Shown: positions 17,336 through 24,594 of the stretch, in pieces | How the letters are laid out: each line of letters begins with the position of its first letter | Numbering within the stretch: position 1 is the first letter of the stretch | Origin: JANWHZ01 sp035758575 | GTDB lineage: Bacteria; Patescibacteriota; Saccharimonadia; Saccharimonadales; UBA4665 | DNA length: 45,638 nucleotides | NCBI GenBank assembly: GCA_035758575.1 | Contig: DASTXH010000091.1 | Span: 1 to 45,638 of the forward strand | Direction: 5' to 3' | The notes under the pieces: generated by a model | The model's database searches: none | What the model was told of the DNA's origin: nothing | What the model saw: only the letters and a program-made list of their open reading frames with translations | Program-made: the position numbers and the translations under genes

Positions 17336-17634
17336 CACATGTTCTCCGGAGCATAGTAATCAAGTTCGGGGTAACATCCATCATCGAACTTAGCAACAAA
17401 ATCCTTAACGGTTTCGGGAAGTCTAAGGTTAGTGAATCCGTTGTGAGTTCGATAAGATAGTGTTGTGTAGCCTGTCAAGATTCGCTCTGCCCTTGATTCC
17501 TTGTAAACGTATTGCGTAACCGCACATGCGGTAGATACTTCCCGCTGTGCCTTCACACCCGAGTCTTTCATCAACCGGGCGATCTCGTCAGGCTCTAGCT
17601 GACCAAGCTTGAAAATACAGTCCTCAGGAGTCAC
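17335..17634 (-). CDS. Small hypothetical protein, paralogue of the next upstream gene
   Basis: 99 residues. It aligns with the 95-residue product of the gene at 17624-17911: EIARLMKDSGVKA against GIAKLFNEEGITG, CAVTQYVYKE against CPIANYVKRE, and KFDDGCYPELD against RFDRGVYPELR. The shared Cys and Tyr and the closing acidic-aromatic motif suggest a conserved fold. GTG 17634 is preceded by GAGGAG with good spacing. Function unknown. Confidence 0.8.
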   Translation of the reverse strand: MTPEDCIFKLGQLEPDEIARLMKDSGVKAQREVSTACAVTQYVYKESRAERILTGYTTLSYRTHNGFTNLRLPETVKDFVAKFDDGCYPELDYYAPENM

Positions 17635-17911
17635 GGTTACTCCTCAACTCTGGATAAACACCCCTGTCGAATCGGCGCATAAACTCCACCATAGGCTCTT
17701 TTCCTGTAAAGAAAATCTTTTCATCCCCCGCGTGAATCCATCCCGCACACATACCAACCACTTGCCCTGTTTCGCGCTTTACGTAATTGGCAATCGGGCA
17801 AGAGAAAGCCTCAAACGTACTACCGGTAATTCCCTCTTCATTAAACAACTTGGCGATGCCATCTGCTGACATTCCATTAAGCTTACCAACAACAACCTGC
17901 AAGTCAATCAC
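17624..17911 (-). CDS. Small hypothetical protein, paralogue of the next downstream gene
   Basis: 95 residues, start GTG 17911 fused with the upstream stop (GTGA). It has a helical N-terminus with DGIAKLFNEEGI, then CPIANYVKRETGQ and a final MRRFDRGVYPELR shared with its paralogue. The pair probably arose by tandem duplication; their 11-base overlap shows they are translated together. Confidence 0.8.
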   Translation of the reverse strand: MIDLQVVVGKLNGMSADGIAKLFNEEGITGSTFEAFSCPIANYVKRETGQVVGMCAGWIHAGDEKIFFTGKEPMVEFMRRFDRGVYPELRSNRDS

Positions 17912-18078
17912 TTCTTACCGCCCTTCGTAGCAACAACCGTAGGAGACCCTGTGATAGTCGTGCAGCACGTGCAACGCCACCCCTTGGTGCAGAGGTTGTG
18001 TACACGCCTGTTGATGCCGTAGAGGGCATCCTGGCCTGTGTTGGGGCAGGAGCAGTGACGGACCTCAGTCCTGCTCAT
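17908..18078 (-). CDS. 56-residue Cys-rich protein, likely zinc-binding
   Basis: From ATG 18078 to TGA 17908. Cysteines occur as HCSCP near the N-terminus, then NLC and RCTCCTT, enough to bind one zinc. Its start lies inside the end of the upstream gene and its stop overlaps the next GTG, so coupling supports a real gene. Small, basic C-terminus. Function unknown. Confidence 0.75.
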   Translation of the reverse strand: MSRTEVRHCSCPNTGQDALYGINRRVHNLCTKGWRCTCCTTITGSPTVVATKGGKK

Positions 18079-18367
18079 CGCTAGACTCCTTCACATTCGT
18101 GTATGGCCAGTAGTCGTACACTGAAGTCTCTACCGCCTCTAACGCGAGTTCAATACCGGCACGGTCACAGAAGTCTTGCAAGTCGATAGTACCATCTAGG
18201 CCGTCATCGGCGGCGTTGAACGTGTAAGTATCAGGACCGTCGATATCGGGTGAAGCACTGCCGTAGCCGTGACGGAACCGCAGATACCAGTAGTTGCCCT
18301 CCTCATCCCATGCGTCCCATTGGCTTGGGCAGGCGTAACAGGTTTGGCGTGCATTGACGATTTTCAC
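18065..18367 (-). CDS. Small hypothetical protein
   Basis: 100 residues with CYACP near the N-terminus and an aromatic, acidic body (YWYLRFRHGYGSASPDIDGP). I start at GTG 18367 because it is fused to the stop of the upstream small membrane gene and has GGGGG six bases ahead; a longer frame to 18409 would overlap that gene. Function unknown. Confidence 0.75.
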   Translation of the reverse strand: MKIVNARQTCYACPSQWDAWDEEGNYWYLRFRHGYGSASPDIDGPDTYTFNAADDGLDGTIDLQDFCDRAGIELALEAVETSVYDYWPYTNVKESSDEQD

Positions 18368-18528
18368 AGAACACCCCCGAAATAAAGCCCCGACATCAAC
18401 CCAGTCCACATAACCAAAAGAATAGTGAAGACCAAGAACAGACCGCTATCGCCCTTGTGGGCAATCCTCATTGTATTGAGATTAATAAGCGTAAGAGTAG
18501 CCCAGAATGTACCAAATACGATATTCAC
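18364..18528 (-). CDS. 54-residue membrane protein with two predicted helices
   Basis: GTG 18528 to TGA 18364, with GTGA overlaps at both ends. Two hydrophobic stretches (VFGTFWATLTLI and LFLVFTILLVMWTGLMSGLY) flank a short basic loop (MRIAHKGDSG). A membrane-inserted microprotein; holin-like size but no family recognised. Confidence 0.7.
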   Translation of the reverse strand: MNIVFGTFWATLTLINLNTMRIAHKGDSGLFLVFTILLVMWTGLMSGLYFGGVL

Positions 18529-18707
18529 GATTCACTCCCTGAACGCCACACCTCATGAATGTCCATATTCTTGACGTTTTCCTTAAGCCAACCACCCCAT
18601 GAATCCATCGGCTCTTCAATATCGTAGCAAGTAATTCCGCCATCATGAGAAATGTACATTTCGTCGTATCGATTATGACGATATACAATTACCTCAAGTC
18701 GATTCAC
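18525..18707 (-). CDS. Small hypothetical protein
   Basis: 60 residues, GTG 18707 fused with the upstream stop. RLEVIVYRHNRYDEMYISHD and WLKENVKNMDIHEVW suggest a small alpha-beta fold. The stop overlaps the membrane microprotein start. Function unknown. Confidence 0.72.
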   Translation of the reverse strand: MNRLEVIVYRHNRYDEMYISHDGGITCYDIEEPMDSWGGWLKENVKNMDIHEVWRSGSES

Positions 18708-18883
18708 TTGGTCACCAACCTAGCCAGTTGATTAACCACAAACGCGAACACCTGACGATCCCCCTCCGTAAACGCCTCATCGTCACCCATGGCCTTCAAC
18801 CATTGGGCAAGATCATACACGGACGCGAAAGTCTGGCCCTCGTATCGGAGGGTTTCAATCTCGCTAAACGGTTCAGAGGCCAT
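18704..18883 (-). CDS. Small hypothetical protein
   Basis: 59 residues from ATG 18883, just behind GGGAG and overlapping the end of the upstream gene by 11 bases. LRYEGQTFASVYDLAQWLK and a helical C-terminus (DRQVFAFVVNQLARLV). A longer frame starting upstream would overlap more and lacks a binding site. Function unknown. Confidence 0.72.
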   Translation of the reverse strand: MASEPFSEIETLRYEGQTFASVYDLAQWLKAMGDDEAFTEGDRQVFAFVVNQLARLVTK

Positions 18884-19346
18884 CTTCTCCCGCCTTCTCC
18901 TCGAAGATAGAATCCCAATCCACTGTTTCCCCCTCATCCGCAGTGATAGCCGCTTTGGCCCAACCGTGAATCAGGGCGACACAGTGAGCGAAACCCTCAA
19001 CCCTAGACAGGGCTACAACCTCAACCAGTTCTGACGCTAGGATCTTTTCGTCATCATCGGTGTCTTCATCGTTCTCAATTTCGTCAAGTGCGGCTTGTGC
19101 CTCTTCTTCCACTTGGCTTGCGTATCTGTCCTCTTCTTGCGATACGATAATGATCACGTGGGCCAAGAACTTAGCCATGTCATTCTTGCTGAGTCCACCC
19201 AACAACACGTGACCTTCGTCGTTGAGTGCCCAATCCGCCATCCCGTTCTCAACCTGAAACTGTAGAATCGGATCATCGAATTCACCGATTGTTTGATCGA
19301 GTGCGGTTTTAAACTCTGCGTACACTTCATCTGCTGGTGAAGTCAC
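18873..19346 (-). CDS. Acidic hypothetical protein, first gene of the minus-strand block
   Basis: 157 residues, strongly acidic (DEIENDEDTDDDEK). The start is GTG 19346, five bases behind AAGGAG; an earlier GTG overlaps that site. First protein gene behind the promoter at 19605-19633 and the tRNA. Acidic phage proteins of this kind are sometimes DNA mimics, but nothing here proves it. Confidence 0.75.
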   Translation of the reverse strand: MTSPADEVYAEFKTALDQTIGEFDDPILQFQVENGMADWALNDEGHVLLGGLSKNDMAKFLAHVIIIVSQEEDRYASQVEEEAQAALDEIENDEDTDDDEKILASELVEVVALSRVEGFAHCVALIHGWAKAAITADEGETVDWDSIFEEKAGEDGL

Positions 19347-19370
19347 GGACACTCCTTGGTGCTGGTTGTT

Positions 19371-19386
19371 CTAGGTGGCCACCTAG
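19371..19386. promoter_or_regulatory. Perfect 16-base palindrome upstream of the acidic protein gene
   Basis: CTAGGTGGCCACCTAG is a perfect palindrome between the tRNA and the first protein start. It could be an operator or a small RNA hairpin marking the 3' side of the tRNA precursor. Confidence 0.6.
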
Positions 19387-19458
19387 GGTCCCGGTATTCT
19401 CACCCATCACCGGTACAGGGGCTAGGCGGGTGAAGCCATGACCTCCACGGTTCTAGCG

Positions 19459-19532
19459 TGGCTCCCCTGGGATTCGAACCCAGAACACCCGCATTTTGAG
19501 TGCGGTACCTCTGCCGGTTGGGTCAGAGAGCC
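19459..19532 (-). tRNA. tRNA with CAA anticodon (Leu, UUG codon), short variable loop
   Basis: A full cloverleaf reads on the minus strand: acceptor GGCTCTC/GGGAGCC with one wobble, D arm ACC/GGT, anticodon arm CCGCA/TGCGG around CTCAAAA, T arm CTGGG/CCCAG around TTCGAAT, discriminator A; CCA is not encoded. The anticodon CAA reads leucine UUG, a codon used heavily in this phage. The variable region is only 5 bases, unlike the long arm normal for leucine tRNAs. Confidence 0.88.
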
Positions 19533-19547
19533 TTGTGTCAGGTCCCG

Positions 19548-19565
19548 CCAAGACGGGCGTCTTGG
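19548..19565 (-). other. Leader hairpin upstream of the tRNA
   Basis: CCAAGAC and GTCTTGG form a 7-base stem with a GGGC loop, between the promoter and the tRNA 5' end. It may guide precursor processing. No coding sequence in this stretch. Confidence 0.55.
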
Positions 19566-19604
19566 TTTCGTGCAGAGCGGGTGGTTCGGTTCCTGACCAG
19601 ACGA

Positions 19605-19633
19605 ACCCTACAGCACACCAGTAGACGTGTCAA
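19605..19633 (-). promoter_or_regulatory. Sigma70-like promoter for the tRNA and the 17-19 kb minus-strand genes
   Basis: On the minus strand TTGACA (19628-19633), a 17-base spacer and TAGGGT (19605-19610). It points at the tRNA, whose 5' end is about 70 bases downstream. Confidence 0.8.
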
Positions 19634-19696
19634 GCACCAACTTGCAAGTAGGTTTACCTGTTTACTGAACCAGTAGGTTGTTATATGTATGTTATT

Positions 19697-19725
19697 AGGG
19701 CCCCTTAAGGGCCCTTATTTATTTT
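19697..19725 (+). terminator. Hairpin with T-rich tail in the divergent control region
   Basis: AGGGCCC and GGGCCCT form a 7-base stem with loop CTTAA, followed by TATTTATTTT. It has the form of a plus-strand terminator, yet no plus-strand gene lies just upstream; it could block stray or promoter-divergent transcription. Confidence 0.65.
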
Positions 19726-19741
19726 ACTACTAGTAAAAGAT

Positions 19742-19762
19742 AGAACCCCTTTAGGGGGTTCT
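19742..19762. terminator. Second hairpin in the divergent control region
   Basis: AGAACCCC (19742-19749) pairs with GGGGTTCT (19755-19762), an 8-base stem with a 5-base loop. The flanks are A/T rich on both sides. Together with the preceding hairpin it separates the two divergent promoters. Confidence 0.6.
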
Positions 19763-19777
19763 TAAAAGATAATAACT

Positions 19778-19858
19778 ACTACCGCGCGTACCGTCATGAC
19801 GCGCGCCACGTACGCATGACGTGCGCGTCACACGCGTATACACCATCCACGGTAGGAA
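19778..19858. other. Alternating purine-pyrimidine GC tract between divergent promoters
   Basis: About 80 non-coding bases with runs such as CGCGCGTAC, GACGCGCGCC, CGTACGCATGACGTGCGCG and CACACGCGTATACAC, including repeats of CATGACG. Such DNA favours left-handed or melted states and holds short dyads. Possible replication origin or regulator-binding region; I see no gene here. Confidence 0.5.
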
Positions 19859-19887
19859 AGTCAAGCGAAAGATGATGCGAAGTTACC

Positions 19888-19916
19888 TTGACGTTGTGAT
19901 CAACTGCGTGTAGATT
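19888..19916 (+). promoter_or_regulatory. Promoter for the replication block
   Basis: TTGACG (19888-19893), 17-base spacer, TAGATT (19911-19916). The first gene starts about 30 bases downstream. Confidence 0.8.
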
Positions 19917-19945
19917 GATCATCACCAACGACGAAAGACCAGGTC

Positions 19946-20728
19946 ATGACGTTTCAGCTGCACCACATCAGCCACTCAGCCGCCAACAAGTACCTTCAGT
20001 GCGGCGAACGGTACCGACTCGAACGCGTAGAACACCACTACGGACTGCCCCATCTCGCTTCCATCGGCGGTTCGGCCTTTCACAACTGGACCGAAGAGTG
20101 GGACCTTCTCAACAACCTCGGTCAATCCACCGACGGTATCGCAGACTTCCGAACGTTCTTTCTCGCCGAGTTGGAGGAGAAGGCGGAGGAACATTACCGC
20201 CGAACCGGTGAAGAACTCAACGTAGATGATATCCCGCATTCCCGTGGCGAAGGTCACGAAAAGTGGGTCACCATGGGCACCTCAATGTGCGAGGACTATG
20301 TTGAGTGGCGTAAGGAAACCGGTTGGGAATGCGTTGAGATTGAATACTCCTACGAGCAAGAGTTGGGTCTCACGGTTCCCGCTGTTGGTTTCATTGACCG
20401 CGAGTTCATCAACAACAAGGGTGAACGAATCCTTGTTGACATGAAGTCTGGTAAGTCGTCGAATATCGGTGGTACTCCGCAGTTGTTTGAGTACGCGGTT
20501 ATCCGCCGTTTGCAAGGTGTCCGTATCGACTGGGTAGCTTACTACGATGCACGTAAGGGGATGCTTCTCACTCTTCAGGATCCCACTAACCATAATGTTG
20601 CTTGGTTAAAGAACTACTACGGTAAGGTGGTTGACAAAATAAACAAGGGTGTTTTCAAACCTAATCCTGGTATCCAGTGCCGGTATTGCCCCGTCCGCGA
20701 GCACTGCCAATACAGGGAGGTTAGGTGA
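19946..20728 (+). CDS. RecB-family nuclease, Cas4-like with probable Fe-S cluster
   Basis: 260 residues of the PD-(D/E)XK superfamily. SAANKYLQCGERYRLE (Cys19), GSAFHNWTEE, the acidic active-site motif GFIDRE near residue 150, VDMKSGK near 164 (D-x-K type) and QLFEYAV follow the RecB/Cas4 order. The C-terminal CRYCPVREHC adds three cysteines to Cys19, the arrangement of a 4Fe-4S cluster. Likely a DNA end-processing exonuclease in replication or recombination. First gene behind the early promoter; its stop is fused to the next start (GTGA). Confidence 0.88.
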   Translation: MTFQLHHISHSAANKYLQCGERYRLERVEHHYGLPHLASIGGSAFHNWTEEWDLLNNLGQSTDGIADFRTFFLAELEEKAEEHYRRTGEELNVDDIPHSRGEGHEKWVTMGTSMCEDYVEWRKETGWECVEIEYSYEQELGLTVPAVGFIDREFINNKGERILVDMKSGKSSNIGGTPQLFEYAVIRRLQGVRIDWVAYYDARKGMLLTLQDPTNHNVAWLKNYYGKVVDKINKGVFKPNPGIQCRYCPVREHCQYREVR

Positions 20729-21177
20729 CATCGTTTGGGGATTCTCGATTGCCGTCGCGCTTCTGGAATAAAGTTAGAGTTGAAGCAAATGGCTGCTGGA
20801 TTTGGACTGCCGCAACTTCGCGACACGGGTATGGAAACTTTTGGGTTCGCGGCTCGATGAGGTTGGCCCATAGGATTTCCTACGTAAACCTTAAGGGGAT
20901 AATTCCTTTTGGTTTCGACATAGACCATCTTTGCAAGATTAAACCTTGTGTAAATCCAGACCATTTGGAAGCTGTAAGTCATAAAGAGAATGTGCGAAGA
21001 GGTGACCTACGCAAGGTATCACCCAAAAGGGCGCAGTGTCGAACACACTGCAAACATGGACATAAGTTTACACCAGAAAATACATACACTCGCTCTAATC
21101 GTACAGGGCGTGAATGTAGAATCTGTATGAGAGAATCCTGTCAACGTAGGTCCGAAAGGAAAAGTAAAAATGTCTGA
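20725..21177 (+). CDS. HNH endonuclease, probably a free-standing homing enzyme
   Basis: 150 residues. GCWIWTAATSRHGYGNF, AHRISY, the core DIDHLCKIKPCVNPDHLEAV and HKENVRRG are the HNH_3-type nuclease pattern, with the central DH and final NxxH. A C-terminal zinc-like module (HCKHGHKFTPENTY ... CRICMRESC) is also present in the DNA-binding protein at 30696-31490. The DNA is more A+T rich than its neighbours, which suggests recent insertion into a coupled operon. GTG start overlaps the upstream stop. Confidence 0.9.
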   Translation: MTSFGDSRLPSRFWNKVRVEANGCWIWTAATSRHGYGNFWVRGSMRLAHRISYVNLKGIIPFGFDIDHLCKIKPCVNPDHLEAVSHKENVRRGDLRKVSPKRAQCRTHCKHGHKFTPENTYTRSNRTGRECRICMRESCQRRSERKSKNV

Positions 21178-21547
21178 CTACAAGTTCCGTACCGTCATCC
21201 TCCCCTATGAGAATCTTGGGGTTCAGGGCGACACGTATGACGAGTTTTTCGAGAACCTGACCGCTATGTTGGGTGACGACAAGAAGGCTCAGGCGTACAT
21301 GGATTGGAGGCGGGAGCAGGTTAAGGACATGGTTTTGGGCACCAACACGACTGCCGGGTTGAATCAGGCTGTGTCGAATGTTCAGGACCAGATTCCGTCG
21401 ACTGTTTCGGATGCGCCCCTTTGTCCTGGTCACGGTAGGGCTTCTCGTAAGTCTCAGGTGAAGAAGGATGGGCCGAACAAGAATCGGTGGTTTTGGTCCT
21501 GCGCCGAACCGCAGAACAGTCAGTGTAAGTTCTTTGAGTGGGCGTAA
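21170..21547 (+). CDS. Protein with C-terminal GRF-type zinc finger
   Basis: 125 residues. The C-terminal 45 residues read CPGHGRASRKSQVKKDGP, then NRWFWSC and QCKFFEWA, the C-x-H...C...C-x-FF-x-W pattern of GRF zinc fingers, which bind single-stranded DNA in topoisomerase and nuclease partners. The N-terminal 75 residues are helical. The ATG lies inside the end of the HNH gene. Sits just before the helicase, so a single-strand-binding or helicase-partner role is plausible. Confidence 0.8.
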   Translation: MSDYKFRTVILPYENLGVQGDTYDEFFENLTAMLGDDKKAQAYMDWRREQVKDMVLGTNTTAGLNQAVSNVQDQIPSTVSDAPLCPGHGRASRKSQVKKDGPNKNRWFWSCAEPQNSQCKFFEWA

Positions 21548-21596
21548 CTCGTTCTACCTACTGTTTGACGGATATGATTGGACGGAGGGGTGTTAG

Positions 21597-22577
21597 GTGT
21601 TTCTTTCACAGGCCGCTAACCTGCGTGGCGACTCTGGCACCCCCCTGCCTGATGTCTATCCCACACTAGCCCAGAACGACATCCGGTTTTACCGTGCTTC
21701 CACGGTGATGGTTGCGGCTGGTCCGTCTACTGGTAAGAGCATGTTCGCGCTGAACTACGCTCTTGACGCAGGCTGTAAGACCCTGTATATCTCCCCAGAC
21801 ACGTCTAAGGGCGATACGGTGGTTCGAGCCGGCCAGAGGCTCACAGGGAATCTGAGGGCTGTTGTTGAGGCGCAGTTGACGGAAGGCCCGGATGTCTATC
21901 CGCACCTGTACGAGAAGCTAGACTCGGTACGGAACATTGACTTCAACTTCCGCACTGGTATTGACCTCGATGATATCCGTAACATGATCTTTGCCTATTG
22001 CGAGAAGACCGGTGAGTGGCCGGAACTGATCATTATCGACAACTTGGTTAACTTGATTGTTGATCAGTCTAATCCTGCTGAGTGGCAGATGACGACACAG
22101 GACCTTGACGATATCGCCAAGGAAACAGAAGCTTGTGTCATGATCCTAACGCACGTTGCGGGACATAAAGAGAACGGCACAGACCCTATCGGTTTGTCCG
22201 ATATTCTGTATAAGGTCACCAAGTATGCGGCTACTGTGTTGACGTTGACTGAGGATGCTTTTGACCGGTCGAAGATGCTGGTTGCGTGTGTGAAGAACCG
22301 CAACGGTAAAATGAACAAGAACGGCACAATGAGGTACGAGTTACGTATCCGCCGCGAGACGTGCCACATTTGGGACCCGCTGAATCGTCAGGCACCCCCT
22401 GTTGATTCTGTTAATATCCCATCGGATATGATGGGCGTAGGCTTGGAACCTACGTCTATCGTACAAGACACCCCAGCGCAACCTCAGTATGCGTATCAAC
22501 AGAACGGGTATCATCAGGAGACTCCGCCTAATCTGGATCGAATCAGAGCTTTCATGGCTGTACAGGACACAAGCTAG
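21597..22577 (+). CDS. RecA-fold replicative helicase (DnaB-like ATPase)
   Basis: 326 residues. Walker A GPSTGKS at residues 42-48, Walker B LIIIDN near 144-149, and a following CVMILTHVAGH sensor-like strand mark the RecA/DnaB core. There is no DnaB N-terminal domain. The C-terminal 50 residues are disordered and glutamine-rich. GTG 21597 is six bases behind GGAGGGG. It presumably unwinds DNA for the phage primase and a host polymerase; a RepA or RadA-like role is the alternative. Confidence 0.85.
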   Translation: MFLSQAANLRGDSGTPLPDVYPTLAQNDIRFYRASTVMVAAGPSTGKSMFALNYALDAGCKTLYISPDTSKGDTVVRAGQRLTGNLRAVVEAQLTEGPDVYPHLYEKLDSVRNIDFNFRTGIDLDDIRNMIFAYCEKTGEWPELIIIDNLVNLIVDQSNPAEWQMTTQDLDDIAKETEACVMILTHVAGHKENGTDPIGLSDILYKVTKYAATVLTLTEDAFDRSKMLVACVKNRNGKMNKNGTMRYELRIRRETCHIWDPLNRQAPPVDSVNIPSDMMGVGLEPTSIVQDTPAQPQYAYQQNGYHQETPPNLDRIRAFMAVQDTS

Positions 22578-22640
22578 AACATAGTGTGTTATGATCAACC
22601 AACCGTTAACCCCTCGGGGGTGATTGAAAGGACAACTATT

Positions 22641-22820
22641 ATGGCTAAGGTGTATGCGGAACTGGAGTACGGTGACCCCGCGTGGGTGATTCGCAAGATT
22701 TATGTTAGCAACCAGTTCGTTGACGACTACGGACGTATCGTCACCATTTCTGAAGACAATGAGACGATCATGGAAGACGATCCTGATTTGGTTGCCATCA
22801 TTCCAGCATTGGACGAGTGA
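22641..22820 (+). CDS. Small acidic hypothetical protein
   Basis: 59 residues from ATG 22641, nine bases behind AAAGGA. MAKVYAELEYGDPAWVIRKI then acidic DDYGRIVTISEDNET. A small GC hairpin (ACCCC/GGGGT) lies in the leader at about 22608-22620. The stop is fused to the next ATG (TGATG). Function unknown. Confidence 0.75.
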   Translation: MAKVYAELEYGDPAWVIRKIYVSNQFVDDYGRIVTISEDNETIMEDDPDLVAIIPALDE

Positions 22821-22966
22821 TGGGAGACGACTTAATAAAGAGGGAATGGGATACTTGCATCTGGCCCTGGGGATGCACATGCCGAGCATGTCAGAAGGAA
22901 AGAGAAGTACTCTTAGAAGCTCTTCGTCAAGTTAAATTCTTTAACAAGAAGATCGGAGAGAAGTAG
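22820..22966 (+). CDS. 48-residue Cys/Trp-rich protein
   Basis: ATG 22820 overlaps the upstream TGA, and its TAG 22964-22966 overlaps the GTG of the RNA ligase. CIWPWGCTCRACQKE gives four cysteines in 12 residues, a small metal-binding knuckle, followed by a charged helix. Double coupling supports translation. Function unknown. Confidence 0.7.
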   Translation: MGDDLIKREWDTCIWPWGCTCRACQKEREVLLEALRQVKFFNKKIGEK

Positions 22967-23496
22967 TGGACTTTCAGGCTTGGCCCAAGATTTCCCGCCT
23001 CAACAGCCCATACATTATCACCGAGAAGATTGACGGAACCAATGCGTGTGTTCTTGTAGATGAGAATGGAAGGGTTCAGGCTCAGTCGCGTACGCGGCTT
23101 ATCACACCAGAACAGGACAACTACGGTTTTGCCCGATGGGTATATGACAACTCTGACGTTCTAGCCGCCGCCCTTGGACCTGGCTATCATTTCGGTGAGT
23201 GGTGGGGTCAAGGTATTCAGCGCCGGTACAACGCTGACCAGAAGTATTTCAGTCTGTTCAACTCTACCCGTTGGGACGGATTCAACCATCCGAACGCACC
23301 ATTGTATGATATCGGTGTGCGTGTAGTTCCGGTGATCAGTCAAGGTGAACAGTTTCAGGCCGGTACTGTTTTGGATGCGGTAGACCTGTTGCAGAAGGAA
23401 GGCTCTCTAGCTTCTCCTGGGTATGACCGGCCAGAGGGTTTGGTTGTTCACTTCCTTCATAACCGTATCAACTTCAAGTACATCCTGGACAAGTAG
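22966..23496 (+). CDS. RNA ligase (nucleotidyltransferase superfamily, Rnl2-like)
   Basis: 176 residues. The ligase motifs are in order: motif I EKIDGTNA with the AMP-accepting Lys21, motif III-like HFGEWWGQGIQ near 74-84, motif IV PEGLVVHF near 154-161, motif V NFKYIL near 169-174. It is short and lacks the C-terminal domain of T4 Rnl2, so it is either minimal or needs a partner. It would seal nicked RNA, for instance tRNA cut by host anticodon nucleases. A small DNA ligase role is less likely. Confidence 0.85.
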   Translation: MDFQAWPKISRLNSPYIITEKIDGTNACVLVDENGRVQAQSRTRLITPEQDNYGFARWVYDNSDVLAAALGPGYHFGEWWGQGIQRRYNADQKYFSLFNSTRWDGFNHPNAPLYDIGVRVVPVISQGEQFQAGTVLDAVDLLQKEGSLASPGYDRPEGLVVHFLHNRINFKYILDK

Positions 23497-23498
23497 GG

Positions 23499-23527
23499 TT
23501 GACGTCTAGACACGCGTAGGGTACTGT
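23499..23527 (+). promoter_or_regulatory. Promoter giving a probable leaderless mRNA
   Basis: TTGACG (23499-23504), 17-base spacer, TACTGT (23522-23527). The next ATG (23535) is only 7 bases past the -10 box, at the expected transcription start. Confidence 0.78.
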
Positions 23528-23534
23528 CCCTGAC

Positions 23535-23723
23535 ATGAGCAGCGACCGACCCGCCAGACACAGACTACGCGCCACAGGCGAGAACAAGCACCACGCGCAC
23601 GAACCGGAAGACACACAGGTCAAGAGGGTGCCAGGCAAGAACCTTCCACACGCTCTCGTGGAAGAGAAGGCTAGGAAGATTAAGGAAAACAAGGATTGGC
23701 CTAGGAAGTCGGGGGAACTGTGA
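23535..23723 (+). CDS. Small basic hypothetical protein
   Basis: 62 residues, charged and probably disordered (RHRLRATGENKHHAHEPEDT, then helical ALVEEKARKIKEN). No ribosome binding site is present because the mRNA likely starts at the ATG. Its stop is fused with the next GTG. It could bind nucleic acid, judging by charge only. Confidence 0.7.
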   Translation: MSSDRPARHRLRATGENKHHAHEPEDTQVKRVPGKNLPHALVEEKARKIKENKDWPRKSGEL

Positions 23724-23791
23724 AACTGATTTGCCCAGAGTGCGGCAGTCCGAAATGTAAAGGCAACTGTGGCGGAAAGGGGCCTCAGTGA
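23720..23791 (+). CDS. 23-residue Cys-rich microprotein
   Basis: GTG 23720 to TGA 23791, with GTGA overlaps at both ends: it links its two neighbours exactly. The peptide contains CPECGSPKCKGNC, four cysteines in a zinc-knuckle spacing, followed by GGKGPQ. Such exact coupling is hard to explain unless it is translated. Function unknown. Confidence 0.6.
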   Translation: MKLICPECGSPKCKGNCGGKGPQ

Positions 23792-24138
23792 CAGACACCA
23801 AGTGGTATGTGTATCACCAGAATAATTCTGGTGGTAGGTTCACCAACGACCCTGACCGTGGTATCGGTTATGAGGTTATTGTTGAAGCTGAGAACTACGT
23901 CCAAGCTAACGAACGGGCTGAGGCTATCGGCCTATATTTCGATGGCTCCGGCGACTGTTCTTGCTGTGGTAGGCGGTGGGACAGGCAGGATAGTTTTGCT
24001 GATGAACCTAACCGTTCATACGGCTATGATGTTCTGCCCTCTGCTCCTGAGCCTGGCACTAAGAGTGATTGGTATTCCGATATTGGCTCCTACGCCCATC
24101 CCCTGACTGGCGAATTCTACCGCTGCAATTGTTTGTGA
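23788..24138 (+). CDS. DUF7296-like hypothetical protein
   Basis: 116 residues. VYHQNNSGGRFTNDPDRGIG, EVIVEAENYVQANERAEAIG, LYFDGSGDCSCCGRRW and a final GEFYRCNC resemble a widespread phage family that I remember as DUF7296; four cysteines may hold zinc. GTG start fused to the upstream microprotein. Function unknown. Confidence 0.75.
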   Translation: MTDTKWYVYHQNNSGGRFTNDPDRGIGYEVIVEAENYVQANERAEAIGLYFDGSGDCSCCGRRWDRQDSFADEPNRSYGYDVLPSAPEPGTKSDWYSDIGSYAHPLTGEFYRCNCL

Positions 24139-24144
24139 GGTCTA

Positions 24145-24594
24145 ATGCCGAACCGTAACAAGGCTACCGGAAACGATAGGGAACTCCGCGCCGCCAAGTT
24201 TATGCGAACTAAGGGCTGGCCCAAAGCTAGGCGTAGGTTGGCCGGTAGGCGGTTGGATGAGGGTGACCTAGAGAACACTGGTCTTGTTACGTGGCAGGTG
24301 AAACGCTTGAAGAATGGCGCTTCACGGAACCTGATTCGCAAATGGTTACAGGAAGCACAGAACCAAAAGAAGAACGCTGGTACCGATTTCGGGTTCTTGC
24401 TGTATGTACAGGAGTTTAAGCCCGTTAATCAGTGGTCTGTGTATGCTCGGCTTGTTGACGTTATTCAGTTGACAACCAAATATACGGGCATCGTTTTGCC
24501 GACAGATGGCAAGATCGTTCGTCTTGACTTTGAAGACATGCTAGACCTACTCTATAACGCGGGATACGCGGAGGAGAAAACAAGTGACAACTGA
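24145..24594 (+). CDS. Holliday junction resolvase-like PD-(D/E)XK nuclease
   Basis: 149 residues. NKATGNDRELRAAKFMRTKG, then GWPKARRRLAGRRLDEGDLE and TWQVKRLKN place Glu, Asp and a Q-x-K in the order of Hjc-like resolvases, followed by helix LIRKWLQEAQNQKKNAG. It would cut branched DNA before packaging. Positive charge is high, as expected for a DNA-binding enzyme. Eleven-base overlap with the next gene. Confidence 0.85.
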   Translation: MPNRNKATGNDRELRAAKFMRTKGWPKARRRLAGRRLDEGDLENTGLVTWQVKRLKNGASRNLIRKWLQEAQNQKKNAGTDFGFLLYVQEFKPVNQWSVYARLVDVIQLTTKYTGIVLPTDGKIVRLDFEDMLDLLYNAGYAEEKTSDN

